Shown here: piece after piece, positions 15,713-25,065 of the stretch
Position numbering within the stretch: position 1 is the stretch's first letter
Layout of the letters: every line of letters starts with the position of its first letter
NCBI RefSeq assembly: GCF_005280205.1
Contig: NZ_SUND01000004.1
Location: 124,001 to 188,000 of the forward strand
From: Bacillus yapensis
GTDB lineage: Bacteria > Bacillota > Bacilli > Bacillales > Cytobacillaceae
Reading direction: 5' to 3'
DNA length: 64,000 bases
Notes under the pieces: generated by a model
Databases searched by the model: none
The model's input: only the letters and a program-made list of their open reading frames with translations
Told to the model about the DNA's origin: nothing
Position numbers and translations under genes: made by a program

Positions 15713-18513
15713 TTCACATTACCTCCTAAAATTTCATTCCAATAATAAATATCGTTTGTGATTTGTTCTCTATCTTCAAACTCTTCGCAATACGGCAAGT
15801 TAAAGTGAAAACCAATAGGTGAATGACTAATTTCCGCTCCTGCTGAATAAAGGCTTTTTTTGTTGATGAAATCTTTGCAAAATGCATATAACACGAGTTG
15901 TCCACGGTCTTTTCGGAACTCACGAATTTGGTGTTCTGTGTGAACAAACCCTTTTTCCAAAGGGTACTTACGAAACAACTCACTCTCTTCTTCTTTCGTT
16001 AAACCAAAGACCAAGTGACGACTTGTTAAAGCACGACCTCCTGAAAGGACAATGTGCATAGCATCTCCAGCTTCTTCTTTGGTAATAAGTTCCCCTTGGC
16101 GTTTAGCAGATTTCATTTTGAATTTTGAAGAACCTAATAACACACTGTCTTTCCCACTACGACTCAAGACGGGAATTACAACGTCAAACGTTTTTGTGGA
16201 GTCGTAATGCTTCATAACTTCTTCTAGATATCGTTTCAATAAAAGCGGAGAGCGAAAACGACCAAATCGGCTGTAATGAAACTGGCAAATAAAATCAATG
16301 ATTTTACGTGTATCAACCGCATGCCACGTAATTTCGTGCTTTGTGTTCTTTGTTGGTTCGCCTAGCGTATCAATAAAGTTACTGGTGATTTGTTGATTAC
16401 GTTTAATAATCTCATCATCTACCACAAAGGCTGCAACGTCCTTTGAAATTCCAGAGAAATTCGGGTCAATCTTATGGGAATTTTGCGGACGAATTTTTGC
16501 ACTCGGTTTCGTAACACTTTTCCGTTTTGTTTCAATGAATAACCCAAAATCTTCAGGCGTTTTTTCTTCGTCAGCCATACTGTCTAGTTGATGAGATAAC
16601 ATATAAACAGCTTTCGTGGTTTCTTCAAAAATTTGTTTAATGACTTTTGAGGTAAACACTCGTACTTGGTCACGGTAGTTTCCTTTGTACCCTGCAAAAC
16701 GCATGGCTTGTAGTACTGTATCGTAATAAATGGAATTACGCATATAATAACTACAAACAAGCCCTTCAATCGTATACCCACGACTGAGGATGGTCCCACC
16801 TACGCAAATAACCTTCAGTTTTTTATTTGTTTTGTGGAAATCCAATTTATCTTCACTTTTCCCGTTGATTTCGCGAACATCTTCCAGTTCACTTAAAAAC
16901 TGAATAACCGCTTTTTGAATGTCTTTGAATGTGAAATGATTGTTGTATTTAATCGTTTCACCAAAGTGTTTTGAGTCGATTTTCTCCATTTCTTGAGAAG
17001 TGGCAACAAAGTCCTTTTGCCATAGTTCTAACATACTGTTCCAGAACCGCTTTGTTGATTTCCCTTTTAACATGTTTTTGACATCATCAATATAATTTTG
17101 AATGGCTTTTGTTAGAATTTCATGAGATTTTACACTCACTGAGTTGTGAACCATCATAGAATGATGTTCATTTCCCTGTCCTCGTAGGATGCGAATAGCC
17201 CCTGATAAAATGAATGAGTTAATTGCAACTACTAGAGAAGGGTTCACACCGTTGTGTTCATAATCCCAATCATGAACTGTTTCGCCATCATTAAAATGCG
17301 TAGAATCAAGAGCATCTGTTTCTCGAACAAGTGGCAATCCAGGAATTCGTTTATTTTTCAAAGTCACTCCAAAAAGTTCCACTGCACCTAAATAGTTATT
17401 TGGTGTTTTTAATAAATACATAAAGTCGTTTGGGAACAAACTATTCTTATCTTTAGGATCTAAATAGATATTGGCAAAAGGTGATGCACTGTAACCAATA
17501 AAGACTCTTTTGTGGAACAAATTCAAAATATCTGTGATTTTTTCGTTAATGGAACTTCGTTTAGATGCGTCTTTTTCAATATTCAAACTTGCATTGTCAC
17601 ACTCGTCATCGATTAACGCTAAGGACAATCGTTCAAGTTTTCCAGTTTCTTCATTCATAAGAGGTAGTTCACTTAACCAAGTACGAATGGCGTTAAGCAT
17701 ATGCGGATTTTTCTTTGTGACAATAACTATTTGTTTCTTTCCATGATACACGGGAAGATGTCTCATATGAGCAAGATTAAAATCCCCGCTTTCTTTTTCT
17801 GTGTCTTGTTTCGTATAAATTTCTACATCACTGATACTTGGAAGAAATAAGCCAATTCCTACTTTTTTTCTTGTAAGGGTGTCTAATCCAATGACATCAT
17901 ATTCAATTCGTTTCTGTGTTTGATTAAAGAGACTAGCAGGCATGCCAGATAAAATAATCGTAATGTCATAACCGATATCAATGAGTTTGTTTGTAAGACC
18001 CGCAAAATTCATGGTTTTCCCCGATTGTACTGAACCCATACAAATTCCAATTTTGAAAAACTCCTTTACTTCCTTTGGAACTGGCAAATGAGCCAAAATA
18101 GTGTCCGTATCTTTGTCTACATTATCAATGACTTGTTGTGGAAACTTTTTGTTAATGGACAAATGTTTTTTATAAGCATCCCAGTGCGTCCAAATCGGCA
18201 TTTTCTTCATTTCTGCGATTTTCGCTTTGCATTCTTTGAGTGTTTTCGCATCCAAACTGGATAAACATTTTCCTTCGTGTGTTGTGATATATTGCGACTC
18301 CAATACGTTTTGCAATAGTTTCTCTTCAATATAAGGGGTGGTTTTTAATAGCTCATCTCTTGTGATACCTTCCATAAAACAATGAGCTTCAATTAACCTC
18401 CGAATAAATTCTAACGCTTCTTCTTTTCGATGCCACCTTTTTCCTTTGTTCAATTTGACTGACAATAAACTTTCAAGTTCTTCATCGACTTCGATGGGTT
18501 GTATCTTTGACAT
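15709..18513 (-). CDS. Z1 domain-containing SF2 helicase-like ATPase (Z1-2), 934 aa
   Basis: The motifs match the Z1 family: Walker A GSVQSGKT (residues 160-167), Walker B IDDECD (301-306), GYSASPFANIYLDP, GGTILSRGYTIEGL, and QAMRFAGYKGN as motif VI. It shares landmarks with Z1-1 (LFPxDF, APSNYFGA-like NNYLGA, PQQVIDN before Walker A), yet most of the sequence has diverged. The C-terminal 200 residues, which in this family probably contact DNA or partners, are different. Start: ATG with AAAGGAGGG 8 bases upstream. Unlike Z1-1, it has only the PD-(D/E)XK protein as partner: no methylase, GHKL ATPase or AIPR gene is in its transcription unit. ATP-dependent DNA surveillance coupled to cleavage is the inferred role. 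Confidence 0.9.
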   Translation of the reverse strand: MSKIQPIEVDEELESLLSVKLNKGKRWHRKEEALEFIRRLIEAHCFMEGITRDELLKTTPYIEEKLLQNVLESQYITTHEGKCLSSLDAKTLKECKAKIAEMKKMPIWTHWDAYKKHLSINKKFPQQVIDNVDKDTDTILAHLPVPKEVKEFFKIGICMGSVQSGKTMNFAGLTNKLIDIGYDITIILSGMPASLFNQTQKRIEYDVIGLDTLTRKKVGIGLFLPSISDVEIYTKQDTEKESGDFNLAHMRHLPVYHGKKQIVIVTKKNPHMLNAIRTWLSELPLMNEETGKLERLSLALIDDECDNASLNIEKDASKRSSINEKITDILNLFHKRVFIGYSASPFANIYLDPKDKNSLFPNDFMYLLKTPNNYLGAVELFGVTLKNKRIPGLPLVRETDALDSTHFNDGETVHDWDYEHNGVNPSLVVAINSFILSGAIRILRGQGNEHHSMMVHNSVSVKSHEILTKAIQNYIDDVKNMLKGKSTKRFWNSMLELWQKDFVATSQEMEKIDSKHFGETIKYNNHFTFKDIQKAVIQFLSELEDVREINGKSEDKLDFHKTNKKLKVICVGGTILSRGYTIEGLVCSYYMRNSIYYDTVLQAMRFAGYKGNYRDQVRVFTSKVIKQIFEETTKAVYMLSHQLDSMADEEKTPEDFGLFIETKRKSVTKPSAKIRPQNSHKIDPNFSGISKDVAAFVVDDEIIKRNQQITSNFIDTLGEPTKNTKHEITWHAVDTRKIIDFICQFHYSRFGRFRSPLLLKRYLEEVMKHYDSTKTFDVVIPVLSRSGKDSVLLGSSKFKMKSAKRQGELITKEEAGDAMHIVLSGGRALTSRHLVFGLTKEEESELFRKYPLEKGFVHTEHQIREFRKDRGQLVLYAFCKDFINKKSLYSAGAEISHSPIGFHFNLPYCEEFEDREQITNDIYYWNEILGGNVK

Positions 18514-19078
18514 TTAACACCCTCCTTTGTTTGTTGTTGGGCCGAGAATTGACTCTATCCTTTTTTCGCTGGCCCACGAGTTGCGAAAAAAAATTATTCA
18601 AGCTTTCCTCATTTTATTTTCAAAGAACGTTTGCTTCTGTTACGAAGACCTTCAACCTTGTTCCTCTCTCACAACATATTGTTTCTTCCTTCGGCCTTTA
18701 ACAAATTAGAACATTGAGTTTTCGGCCGGAATGTTTTTAAACTTTTGTACCAACCTTACACACTTATTATGTGCAAGCAAATCAAAAATATACCAATTTT
18801 TTCAAATCTTTTTGTCTTTTTATGAAGAAATCAAAAAACACGGGTGTTTAAATGTTTTTCGAGACTGTCGGTTAAATGAAAAATGAATGTTAAATCGAAT
18901 TGAAATAAAATCCTACATTACTACAAAATCTACCTCAATTGCTTATCAGTTATTATTAGATAAGAAACAGTAAAATCGGTTTTCTCTTAAGTCTGAGTGA
19001 ACCCTTATAAACCTATTATTTCCTTGTGTAAAAAATGTGTAAAATGATTTAAAAACTTACCTTTTTCAGCCTTTTTTT
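18514..19078. other. 565-bp upstream region of the Z1-2 unit
   Basis: No gene is seen on either strand. The stretch must hold the Z1-2 promoter, since a strong terminator at 19079-19130 isolates it from the ComK-like gene. I see a CGGCCG palindrome near 18732, but no convincing promoter or operator and no copy of the 14-base element found upstream of the other defence units. Confidence 0.4.
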
Positions 19079-19130
19079 CACAAAACAAAAAACACTCACA
19101 AACATTGATATATCAATATTTGCGAGTGTT
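19079..19130 (-). terminator. Long palindromic terminator after the ComK-like gene
   Basis: Arms 19091-19110 and 19111-19130 are complementary over 20 bp with two G-U wobbles on the minus-strand RNA, and the run TTTTTTGTTTTG follows. This is a very strong hairpin 76 bases after the ComK-like stop. Confidence 0.8.
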
Positions 19131-19205
19131 CTATCGTTTCTTAAATTTACTAGTTTTCACCTAAAGATACCGGTGGTCAGGGGTCTAACTAAAAAAATCA
19201 TTAAT

Positions 19206-19748
19206 TCAATCTTTCTGCTTAGTATTCGTCTTTTTCACTTCTTTTCGTTTCTCAGACTCAAGCACCATCGTGAAAGTCCCATTCGCAACTTCAGTAGTCA
19301 TTTTCTTTAGTTGCTCAACCGATTGAATTTTAGTATTAAACGATGATATTCTAGTTGGAATGTATAAAGAAGAGAGATTGCTTAATATGATGAGAGTTTT
19401 TCCTTTGATGTTGGAAGTTCTTCTTATATGGTAAGGGTTGAACCAGATGCTGTCTTCGTGTGTGAGGGATCTTGTTGGAAACAGAACGACTTCTTGAAAA
19501 GGATTGGCTACGATCGGAACCATTTTCTCCATCTTGAGCATCCATTTGGATGACTCAATTGCACCATCTAAGGTACAACCTATACACCTCAAGCTGTACG
19601 CTAGCACTTCTATGGGAGATTTGTTTATAAAGATAGTTCTGCCAGTCTCAACAATTTGTGTGAAAGGATTTCCATAGCGGTCATAACGGCTGATCATATA
19701 CATTAATGAATAAGTGATAATATAATGCCCTTGAATAAACAAATTCAT
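19206..19748 (-). CDS. ComK-family competence transcription factor-like protein, 180 aa
   Basis: The pattern of ComK is visible: IFINKSPIEVLAYSLRCIG matches the N-terminal core (VFYVNMKP...DRSCRFFG in B. subtilis). After it, PIVANPFQEVVLFPTRS lines up with PIMVDPSNQIFLFPTLS, and SIWFNPYHIRR with GWISHVHVK. ComK binds AT-boxes and switches on DNA-uptake genes. Length (180 against about 190) is near normal, but the C-terminus is a lysine-rich tail (EKRKEVKKTNTKQKD) rather than the usual end, so this may be a divergent paralogue. The start has AAAGGGG 3-4 bases upstream. It sits alone between an XRE gene and the defence island and ends in a strong terminator. Confidence 0.75.
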   Translation of the reverse strand: MNLFIQGHYIITYSLMYMISRYDRYGNPFTQIVETGRTIFINKSPIEVLAYSLRCIGCTLDGAIESSKWMLKMEKMVPIVANPFQEVVLFPTRSLTHEDSIWFNPYHIRRTSNIKGKTLIILSNLSSLYIPTRISSFNTKIQSVEQLKKMTTEVANGTFTMVLESEKRKEVKKTNTKQKD

Positions 19749-19810
19749 CTTCCCCTTTATTAGTCAAATGTCTGCACTTTCCTTGTAACAATAGAAACAA
19801 TAAAAATATT

Positions 19811-20152
19811 TCACCTTACAGTTTTCATCAAATCATTATGTAAATGTATTGGTGAATGTATTAGAAAACGTTTACATTCATGTGTGCAGGTAACTGGAAT
19901 TTCAATTTTCATGCCAGTTTGTTTAAGTGAGTGAGTAGCAATTTCGTCGAAAGTGATGATTTTTCGTACATCCGTTATACCTAGAGCATCTGCAATTCTA
20001 TTTAGATGCTCAAAGTGAATATTTTGTCTCTTATGATTTGCCAATTCATGAAGTGTAGCAGTTCGAATATCCGTTCGCCTACCTAATTCTCTCATTGAGA
20101 TATTATTTTCATCTAACAATTTGTGAATCATAACCTTCAATACTGTCCCCAT
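19811..20152 (-). CDS. XRE-family (Cro/C1-type HTH) transcriptional regulator, 113 aa
   Basis: A helix-turn-helix of the XRE type spans about residues 7-65 (LDENNISMRELGRRTDIRT, then a recognition helix followed by LNRIADALGIT). The tail (residues 70-113) has two cysteines and two histidines (TCTHECKRFLIHSPIHLH) that could bind metal, though this is speculative. The start at 20152 has GGAG 5 bases upstream; the longer frame to 20170 would swallow this site. It may be the repressor of the adjacent phage-type replication genes, or a lone regulator, as it is transcribed in the same direction as they are. Confidence 0.8.
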   Translation of the reverse strand: MGTVLKVMIHKLLDENNISMRELGRRTDIRTATLHELANHKRQNIHFEHLNRIADALGITDVRKIITFDEIATHSLKQTGMKIEIPVTCTHECKRFLIHSPIHLHNDLMKTVR

Positions 20153-20697
20153 CTTTACTCCACATCCCATCTAAACTAGTCCACAAGAAAAAAATACCAT
20201 ATTCCGAAATAGTGAGAATATACTGCTATATTGTCAAAAAAATACCAAACTAGAAGAAAATTTCATACTCCCCAACAGTTATGAACAATACTTATAGTTC
20301 AAAATAACATAGGTTGGATTCTCCCCATTTGGTGCAAATTCAATCAAATCTTCAATAATCAGAACGAATCATCAATTGTTTCTTGATGGAGTTTGAATTT
20401 TTCATCAAAATCCATAACTCTATCATTTGTTAAGGGTTCCACTTAAACATTCTCCACTGTTTAGTCCAAAGTTTTTCGATACTTAGGAGTTTGAAAACAG
20501 TGATCGGCTAGCAAGATCGTCTATGAACTATTAATCTTCCGCGTCCTAGAATGTCCTCGTAGAAGTTACTCTAACAACTACTAACTCTTTTGGTACAAAA
20601 TCCACCTATTAAGTTCACTCAGAAACCAAAATGTGTGAAACGAAAAGACACAGCATTTTTTATGTCTCAAATGAAAAATTTCGTCGCAATTAGACTT
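20153..20697. other. 545-bp intergenic stretch
   Basis: No gene is seen. A TATACTGCTATATTG tract near 20218-20234 may be part of the regulator's promoter. No integrase, excisionase or attachment-site repeat is visible that would define a prophage edge. Confidence 0.35.
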
Positions 20698-21123
20698 TTA
20701 ATACTCCCTCACATAACACCCCGCCACGGCAGGAAACTTCACATACTCCTTTTTCATATCCCGAAAAGTGAGGGTTTCGTTTCCCCTCACCAGTTCGTAT
20801 TCTAGCAATTGTTGGACACAGTTCAGAGGTAGTTTACGGAAGGTCTGTATATAAAACTGGGTTGCTTCCTCTGGACTTGCAGCAAAAATAAAGACAAAAT
20901 TGTTTTGGTCCATTTTCAGTGAAAATATTTTGATTGGGTGGAATCCTAATTTATTCTCTTTGATCATCGCAGCCAATTGTTCGTGATTTGATTTCTCCCA
21001 GTCTAGTTTGGAGATATCGTCGTCTAAAGTGATTCTCTTATTTTCGAGTAGATGTAGAATATAGTAGGCTAGCATAGGTTCTTCATAGTGTATCGAATCA
21101 AGATAAAGCGTTCTAACCTTCAT
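20698..21123 (-). CDS. Hypothetical phage-type protein after DnaB-like helicase, 141 aa
   Basis: I do not recognise the family. It is a soluble alpha/beta protein with helices at both ends and a central beta region (IKIFSLKMDQNNFVFIFAAS, then a helix FYIQTFRKLPLNCVQQLLEYE). The ATG lies inside the last codons of the helicase gene (11-base overlap), so it is the third gene of the replication operon. Position and overlap suggest a helper in phage-type DNA replication or a regulator of it; that is inference only. Confidence 0.65.
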   Translation of the reverse strand: MKVRTLYLDSIHYEEPMLAYYILHLLENKRITLDDDISKLDWEKSNHEQLAAMIKENKLGFHPIKIFSLKMDQNNFVFIFAASPEEATQFYIQTFRKLPLNCVQQLLEYELVRGNETLTFRDMKKEYVKFPAVAGCYVREY

Positions 21124-22360
21124 GCTTACCCTCCTCTATTCTTCCTGTATATTCATTGTATTTAACCTTGACGGTACCTGTCGGGCCATTTCGGTTCTTA
21201 GCGACGATAATTTCAAGAGAATCATCTTTAAGTGCTCTGTCATAATATTTTTCACGAAAGAGAAAAAGGATCAAATCAGCATCCTGTTCGATACTGCCAG
21301 ATTCACGTATATCGGACATCTGTGGTCTTTTAATGGCTCTTGATTCGACACTTCGGTTCAGCTGTGCCAAGCAAATCATCGGACAATCAAATTCTTTTGC
21401 GATCCTTTTCAAATTTCTCGAAATCTCCGAAACCTGATAATGGGTATTTCCACCGTAAACTTCATTGGCTTGAATTAAGGTTAAGTAATCGATGAAGATA
21501 ATAGGTTTTTTGTTTGGGAACTGATGAACGAGCTTTCTTATTTTAGCTCGCATTTCAGGAATGGTCTGACCCGAACCATCAAAGATTTGAATATTCGTTT
21601 CATTGACTTCGTGTATAACACCGGGCCATTTTTCCTTTTGATTCTCTTTTAGCAATTTCACAGAGTTTCGTAGTTTCATTCGATTAAAATTTCCAGTGGA
21701 GGCAACAAGTCTTGACGTCAATAATTTCTGAGGCATTTCCAGTGAGAAAATAATTGGCAAATATCCACACCAGCCTGCTTCCTTAGCAAAGTGAAGCATC
21801 ACATCCGTTTTCCCCATTGATGGTCTAGCAGCAAGGATAGCAACCTCTCCGTCTTGCCAGCCACCAGTGAATTTATCAAGATCTTTAATACCTGACGTAG
21901 CACTCAATGTCTGTTTCTCTTCTTCCCATGGAGTGTTATAGATCTCTGCTAAGCATTCTGTGATCGAATGGTAGTCATCTACTTTTAATTCACTGATTTT
22001 CTCTAATCGATGGATTACATCTCCAATTTCCCAATCGTTCATCGCCCCTAAGGTCAGAATACTTCGCTTTTCTCGTTCTCTCCATAGCTCTAAGATAAGG
22101 CGCTCTACTTCCTCAAACTTGTCTAGTTCACAATGTGACTCAAGATCTGCCAAATAGGTGATTCCGCCGTACGATTCTAAATTGGGGATCGTTGTGAGTG
22201 TGAGTAGATCGGTATTCTTTCCTGATTGCTCAAACTCTAGCATTCTCTTCATCAATTCTTGATGACGAATCTCTTGGAGATGATTAGGACGAATAGTGGT
22301 ATCTTTGATGAGGTAATTCTCCTTCATCAAGCAGCCAAGGAACACTTTTTCAATAATCAT
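21113..22360 (-). CDS. DnaB-like replicative DNA helicase (phage type), 415 aa
   Basis: The N-terminal domain is short but recognisable (EKVFLGCLMKENYLI resembles the DnaB start). The RecA-like motor follows a linker: SGIKDLDKFTGGWQDGE, Walker A ARPSMGKT (residues 178-185), Walker B IIFIDYLTLI, CLAQLNRSVE, and the C-terminal KNRNGPTGTVKVKY with the DnaB arginine-finger region. It unwinds DNA ahead of the replication fork as a hexameric ring. The ATG overlaps the stop of the DnaD-like gene (ATGA). At 415 residues it is slightly shorter than host DnaB (about 450), as in phage copies. It is probably a prophage remnant gene and not the host dnaB. Confidence 0.88.
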   Translation of the reverse strand: MIIEKVFLGCLMKENYLIKDTTIRPNHLQEIRHQELMKRMLEFEQSGKNTDLLTLTTIPNLESYGGITYLADLESHCELDKFEEVERLILELWREREKRSILTLGAMNDWEIGDVIHRLEKISELKVDDYHSITECLAEIYNTPWEEEKQTLSATSGIKDLDKFTGGWQDGEVAILAARPSMGKTDVMLHFAKEAGWCGYLPIIFSLEMPQKLLTSRLVASTGNFNRMKLRNSVKLLKENQKEKWPGVIHEVNETNIQIFDGSGQTIPEMRAKIRKLVHQFPNKKPIIFIDYLTLIQANEVYGGNTHYQVSEISRNLKRIAKEFDCPMICLAQLNRSVESRAIKRPQMSDIRESGSIEQDADLILFLFREKYYDRALKDDSLEIIVAKNRNGPTGTVKVKYNEYTGRIEEGKHEG

Positions 22361-23295
22361 TCGTCACTCTCTCCAGCATCGATATCGTAGTCAGAATTTC
22401 TAGGTATATCTCTTCCCATTGGCGCAGGTGCAGGTCCACGATACAAGTTCTTCGACAAACGTTCCTTAAAGGCAAGCTGTCCTGCATGTACGTCCTTGAC
22501 AGTTTGATAGCCACGATCGGCCCAATAACGAAGGATCGCCTCTACATATTTCCAGTTCTTTCCCCCATATTCCACTGCCTGCTTCATTGCTTCTAATACC
22601 AGCTCATCGGAAAGATCCTGACACCAAGCAGAAATTCGATCACTAATGTATCCACCTATTGTCCCGAAACCATTTTTTTCGAAGAAAGTGAAAGGATTTT
22701 CCTGAGCGCATGCGCCAATATCTTCTTCTTCGCTTTTCTTCTCTGTGGTAATCTCTGAAGTAGTCTCTGGTAATGCTTGGTTCAAACTGGACAGTGAAGT
22801 TGAGCAATTTGGCTCCTGTTGATGCTCTGATTGGTCTGGCACTTCTGATAAAACTTCAGGTTGTTCAGCTGGAATGGATCGTTCAGGTAATGTTTCAGGT
22901 TCCTCCGTTCTCTTGGACAGTTCAGGTAGACGAATCTTTTTTTCTCTATTCTGACGATCTGGATACTCCGCACAACGGCGCTCGATTAAATCATAATTGA
23001 GCCTGTACCATTTAGTTTTGTCATTCTTATAAATATTGTAATTCCCCGTTATGATTAATTCTGCTTTTTCTAGCCTCGCCACAATTCGTCGAATGGTTGT
23101 GTGTGACCAAAATGGAAACTGTTCCTGCCAGCTTTCATAACTGTTATACACCCACTTATGTCCATCATGGACATGCTTGCTGGTTGTCTGCCAATAGTGA
23201 AGCTGTTGGATAAAAATGGCCTCATTTAACCCCACCATTTCTGCTAATTTAGGTGATAACAATATCGGATGATCCTCAACAACTAGCTTGCTCAT
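22357..23295 (-). CDS. DnaD-like phage replication initiation/loader protein, 312 aa
   Basis: The N-terminal 110 residues form a winged-helix region typical of phage replication proteins in Bacillus (LNEAIFIQQLHYWQ, then HKWVYNSYESWQEQFPFWS and an HTH TTIRRIVARLEKAEL). A low-complexity linker rich in E, S and T follows. The C-terminal DnaD/DnaB_2 domain (about 205-290) has the motif NWKYVEAILRYWADRG. Such proteins bind the phage origin and load the DnaB-type helicase, which is the next gene with a 4-base overlap. A site AAGGAGG stands before the ATG. First gene of the three-gene replication operon. Confidence 0.88.
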   Translation of the reverse strand: MSKLVVEDHPILLSPKLAEMVGLNEAIFIQQLHYWQTTSKHVHDGHKWVYNSYESWQEQFPFWSHTTIRRIVARLEKAELIITGNYNIYKNDKTKWYRLNYDLIERRCAEYPDRQNREKKIRLPELSKRTEEPETLPERSIPAEQPEVLSEVPDQSEHQQEPNCSTSLSSLNQALPETTSEITTEKKSEEEDIGACAQENPFTFFEKNGFGTIGGYISDRISAWCQDLSDELVLEAMKQAVEYGGKNWKYVEAILRYWADRGYQTVKDVHAGQLAFKERLSKNLYRGPAPAPMGRDIPRNSDYDIDAGESDE

Positions 23296-23931
23296 TTACT
23301 AACTCCTCCTTGATATGTTCAAATCGTGCTCACCCTTTATATATGGATTTGTGAGCAAAAAGGACAGGCAGTATAAAAAATTGGACAAAAGAAAGGACGG
23401 AACTTATGCTTCAGTCATTTTGTTAAACGAAAGAAACAGAAGAACCGTCCCAGTGCAAATATTACTTTTATCCCCCTATTTAATTAATTTGAATGGATTG
23501 TTTATCCGAATCCAGCTTCTCATGTTTTTAGAATGTACGGGCTCAAAATACCAAGTCATATATCTTTCGCACCATGATTCTTTTATTTTTCCATGGATCC
23601 GTTATATTTCTCTATCAGCATGTTATTATTATCCATTTTTCTAAGGAGGAGCTAATTTTAGCAGCCAGAAAAACCTTAATTTAAGTTAAAGAAAATTCTT
23701 CCATTTAAAAGTGATTATCATCTTAAGATAATTAAATAGCTTATGCGAGGAGTATATTGTGTTAATCTTCGGTTACTCGGCACTTAGCCTGATTAAAATG
23801 TTTCCGACTTTGGAAAACGATGCGATTTTATATTGTTATTACTTGAAAGTTGATATCACATATTCTGGTTTAATAAAATTGCATCCGTGTTAGACTATGA
23901 AATAGCAATTGTAGAGGGGGGTGTTACACTT
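23296..23931. other. Intergenic stretch of 636 bp between divergent genes
   Basis: It holds the promoters of the replication operon (minus strand) and of the DUF421 gene (plus strand). I see no tRNA, attachment repeat or integrase remnant, and the only longer frame in it (23315-23644, plus) has no ribosome binding site or family features. Confidence 0.4.
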
Positions 23932-24636
23932 ATGGAATTTTTCCAAAGCCAAGACTCGCTTACAGCTATGGAATGGGCTTTGCGGGCTGTTGTTGCTTAT
24001 TTCTTTTTATTAATTGTCACTAGAGTTCTTGGCCAGCGTGCTATCTCACAGCTTAGACCGCTTGATTTTGCTATGGCACTGGTCATTGGTAATATTATTG
24101 CTCATCCACTATCAGACGAACATCTTGGTTTAAAAGGCTCTATCATCACCACCGTCGTATTAGTGGTCTTGTACATTTTGAGTATTTATATCATTCTCAA
24201 ATGGCCATGGGGTAGAAAAATAATGACCCCTGAACCAATTACCATTGTCAAGGATGGAGAAATCATCTATAAGGGGTTAAAAAGGGCAAGGATAACGCTA
24301 GATTTATTATTAGAAGAATTACGAGAAGAAAAGATTGTTGATGTGAAGAAAGTAGCCTTAGCCATTTGGGAGGCACACGGGAAGTTTTCAATCTTTTTAG
24401 ATCCAAAATACGAGCCTTTAACTCCTTCAACGATGCAGACAGGTACAAAGCCATTTGATTTTCCGAAGACCATAATCAAAGAAGGAAAATTGAATACGGT
24501 AGAGTTGATACATACTAAAAAGAACGAAGAATGGGTTATTTCTAAGTTAGAAAACTTATATCAAACAGAATTAAAAAATGTTTTGCTTGCCACCCTTGAC
24601 AGCCAAGATAATCTCAAGGTTTTCCTATATAAATAG
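23932..24636 (+). CDS. DUF421 (YetF-type) membrane protein, 234 aa
   Basis: Three membrane helices fill residues 12-90 (AVVAYFFLLIVTRVLG; FAMALVIGNIIAHPL; IITTVVLVVLYILSIYIIL). They include the family signature LGQRAISQLRPLDFAMAL, followed by the cytoplasmic alpha/beta DUF421 domain (EPITIVKDGEIIYKGLKRAR, LLLEELREEKI, DPKYEPLTPSTM). Relatives in B. subtilis are YetF, YdfS and YrbG-type proteins, linked to spore germination or membrane traits without a known reaction. The ATG at 23932 is preferred, with the G-rich site AGAGGGGGG about 10 bases upstream; the longer GTG frame from 23887 has no site. It ends in a good terminator. Confidence 0.85.
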   Translation: MEFFQSQDSLTAMEWALRAVVAYFFLLIVTRVLGQRAISQLRPLDFAMALVIGNIIAHPLSDEHLGLKGSIITTVVLVVLYILSIYIILKWPWGRKIMTPEPITIVKDGEIIYKGLKRARITLDLLLEELREEKIVDVKKVALAIWEAHGKFSIFLDPKYEPLTPSTMQTGTKPFDFPKTIIKEGKLNTVELIHTKKNEEWVISKLENLYQTELKNVLLATLDSQDNLKVFLYK

Positions 24637-24682
24637 ACTTAAATCATTTCCGTTAAGAATTGATTTAAGCCTATTTTTTATT
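24635..24682 (+). terminator. Terminator of the DUF421 gene
   Basis: A 12-bp stem (24635-24646 with 24661-24672, one mismatch) is followed by ATTTTTTATTTT on the plus strand and overlaps the stop codon. Confidence 0.8.
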
Positions 24683-25065
24683 TTAAATCTATTATTGCGT
24701 CACTTACAACTGCTCCGACACAATCAATACTGGCTCTGTAGAATTAATAATATCCTTTACCGTAAACCTTTTTCGATTACACCATCTTCTGTTTCTCTAC
24801 TGTCCTCACAGCACACGCTAATTTTTCGTCATAATCAACAATTCCATTAGCAGTTGACTGACTCGTTCAATCTGGTTTTCGTGCAATTGTCTTAACAGAA
24901 ATGGAATTTCCAGAGAACCTTTCTTCTAGTAATAGGATGGTGGTTAGCTCTTCAGACACGAGAAAATAGTTTGGTTTGATACGGCTTTACGTAAATATAG
25001 GAAAATGATTAATTTACTTTTTATGGTATTATATAATCAAAAGAACATGTAAATGGGAGAACTAT
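24683..25065. other. Intergenic stretch of 383 bp
   Basis: No intact gene is seen. The promoter of the GNAT gene is expected just upstream of 25066 (TATGGTATTATATAATC near 25022-25038 is -10-like). Confidence 0.35.

Noticed and set aside
3687-19205. Direct repeats or integrase marking the edges of the defence island
   Set aside because: None was found by eye in the flanks; a computed self-alignment would be needed to rule them out.
23315-23644. Plus-strand frame of 109 codons upstream of the DUF421 gene
   Set aside because: No ribosome site, no recognisable domain, and composition typical of non-coding AT-rich DNA.
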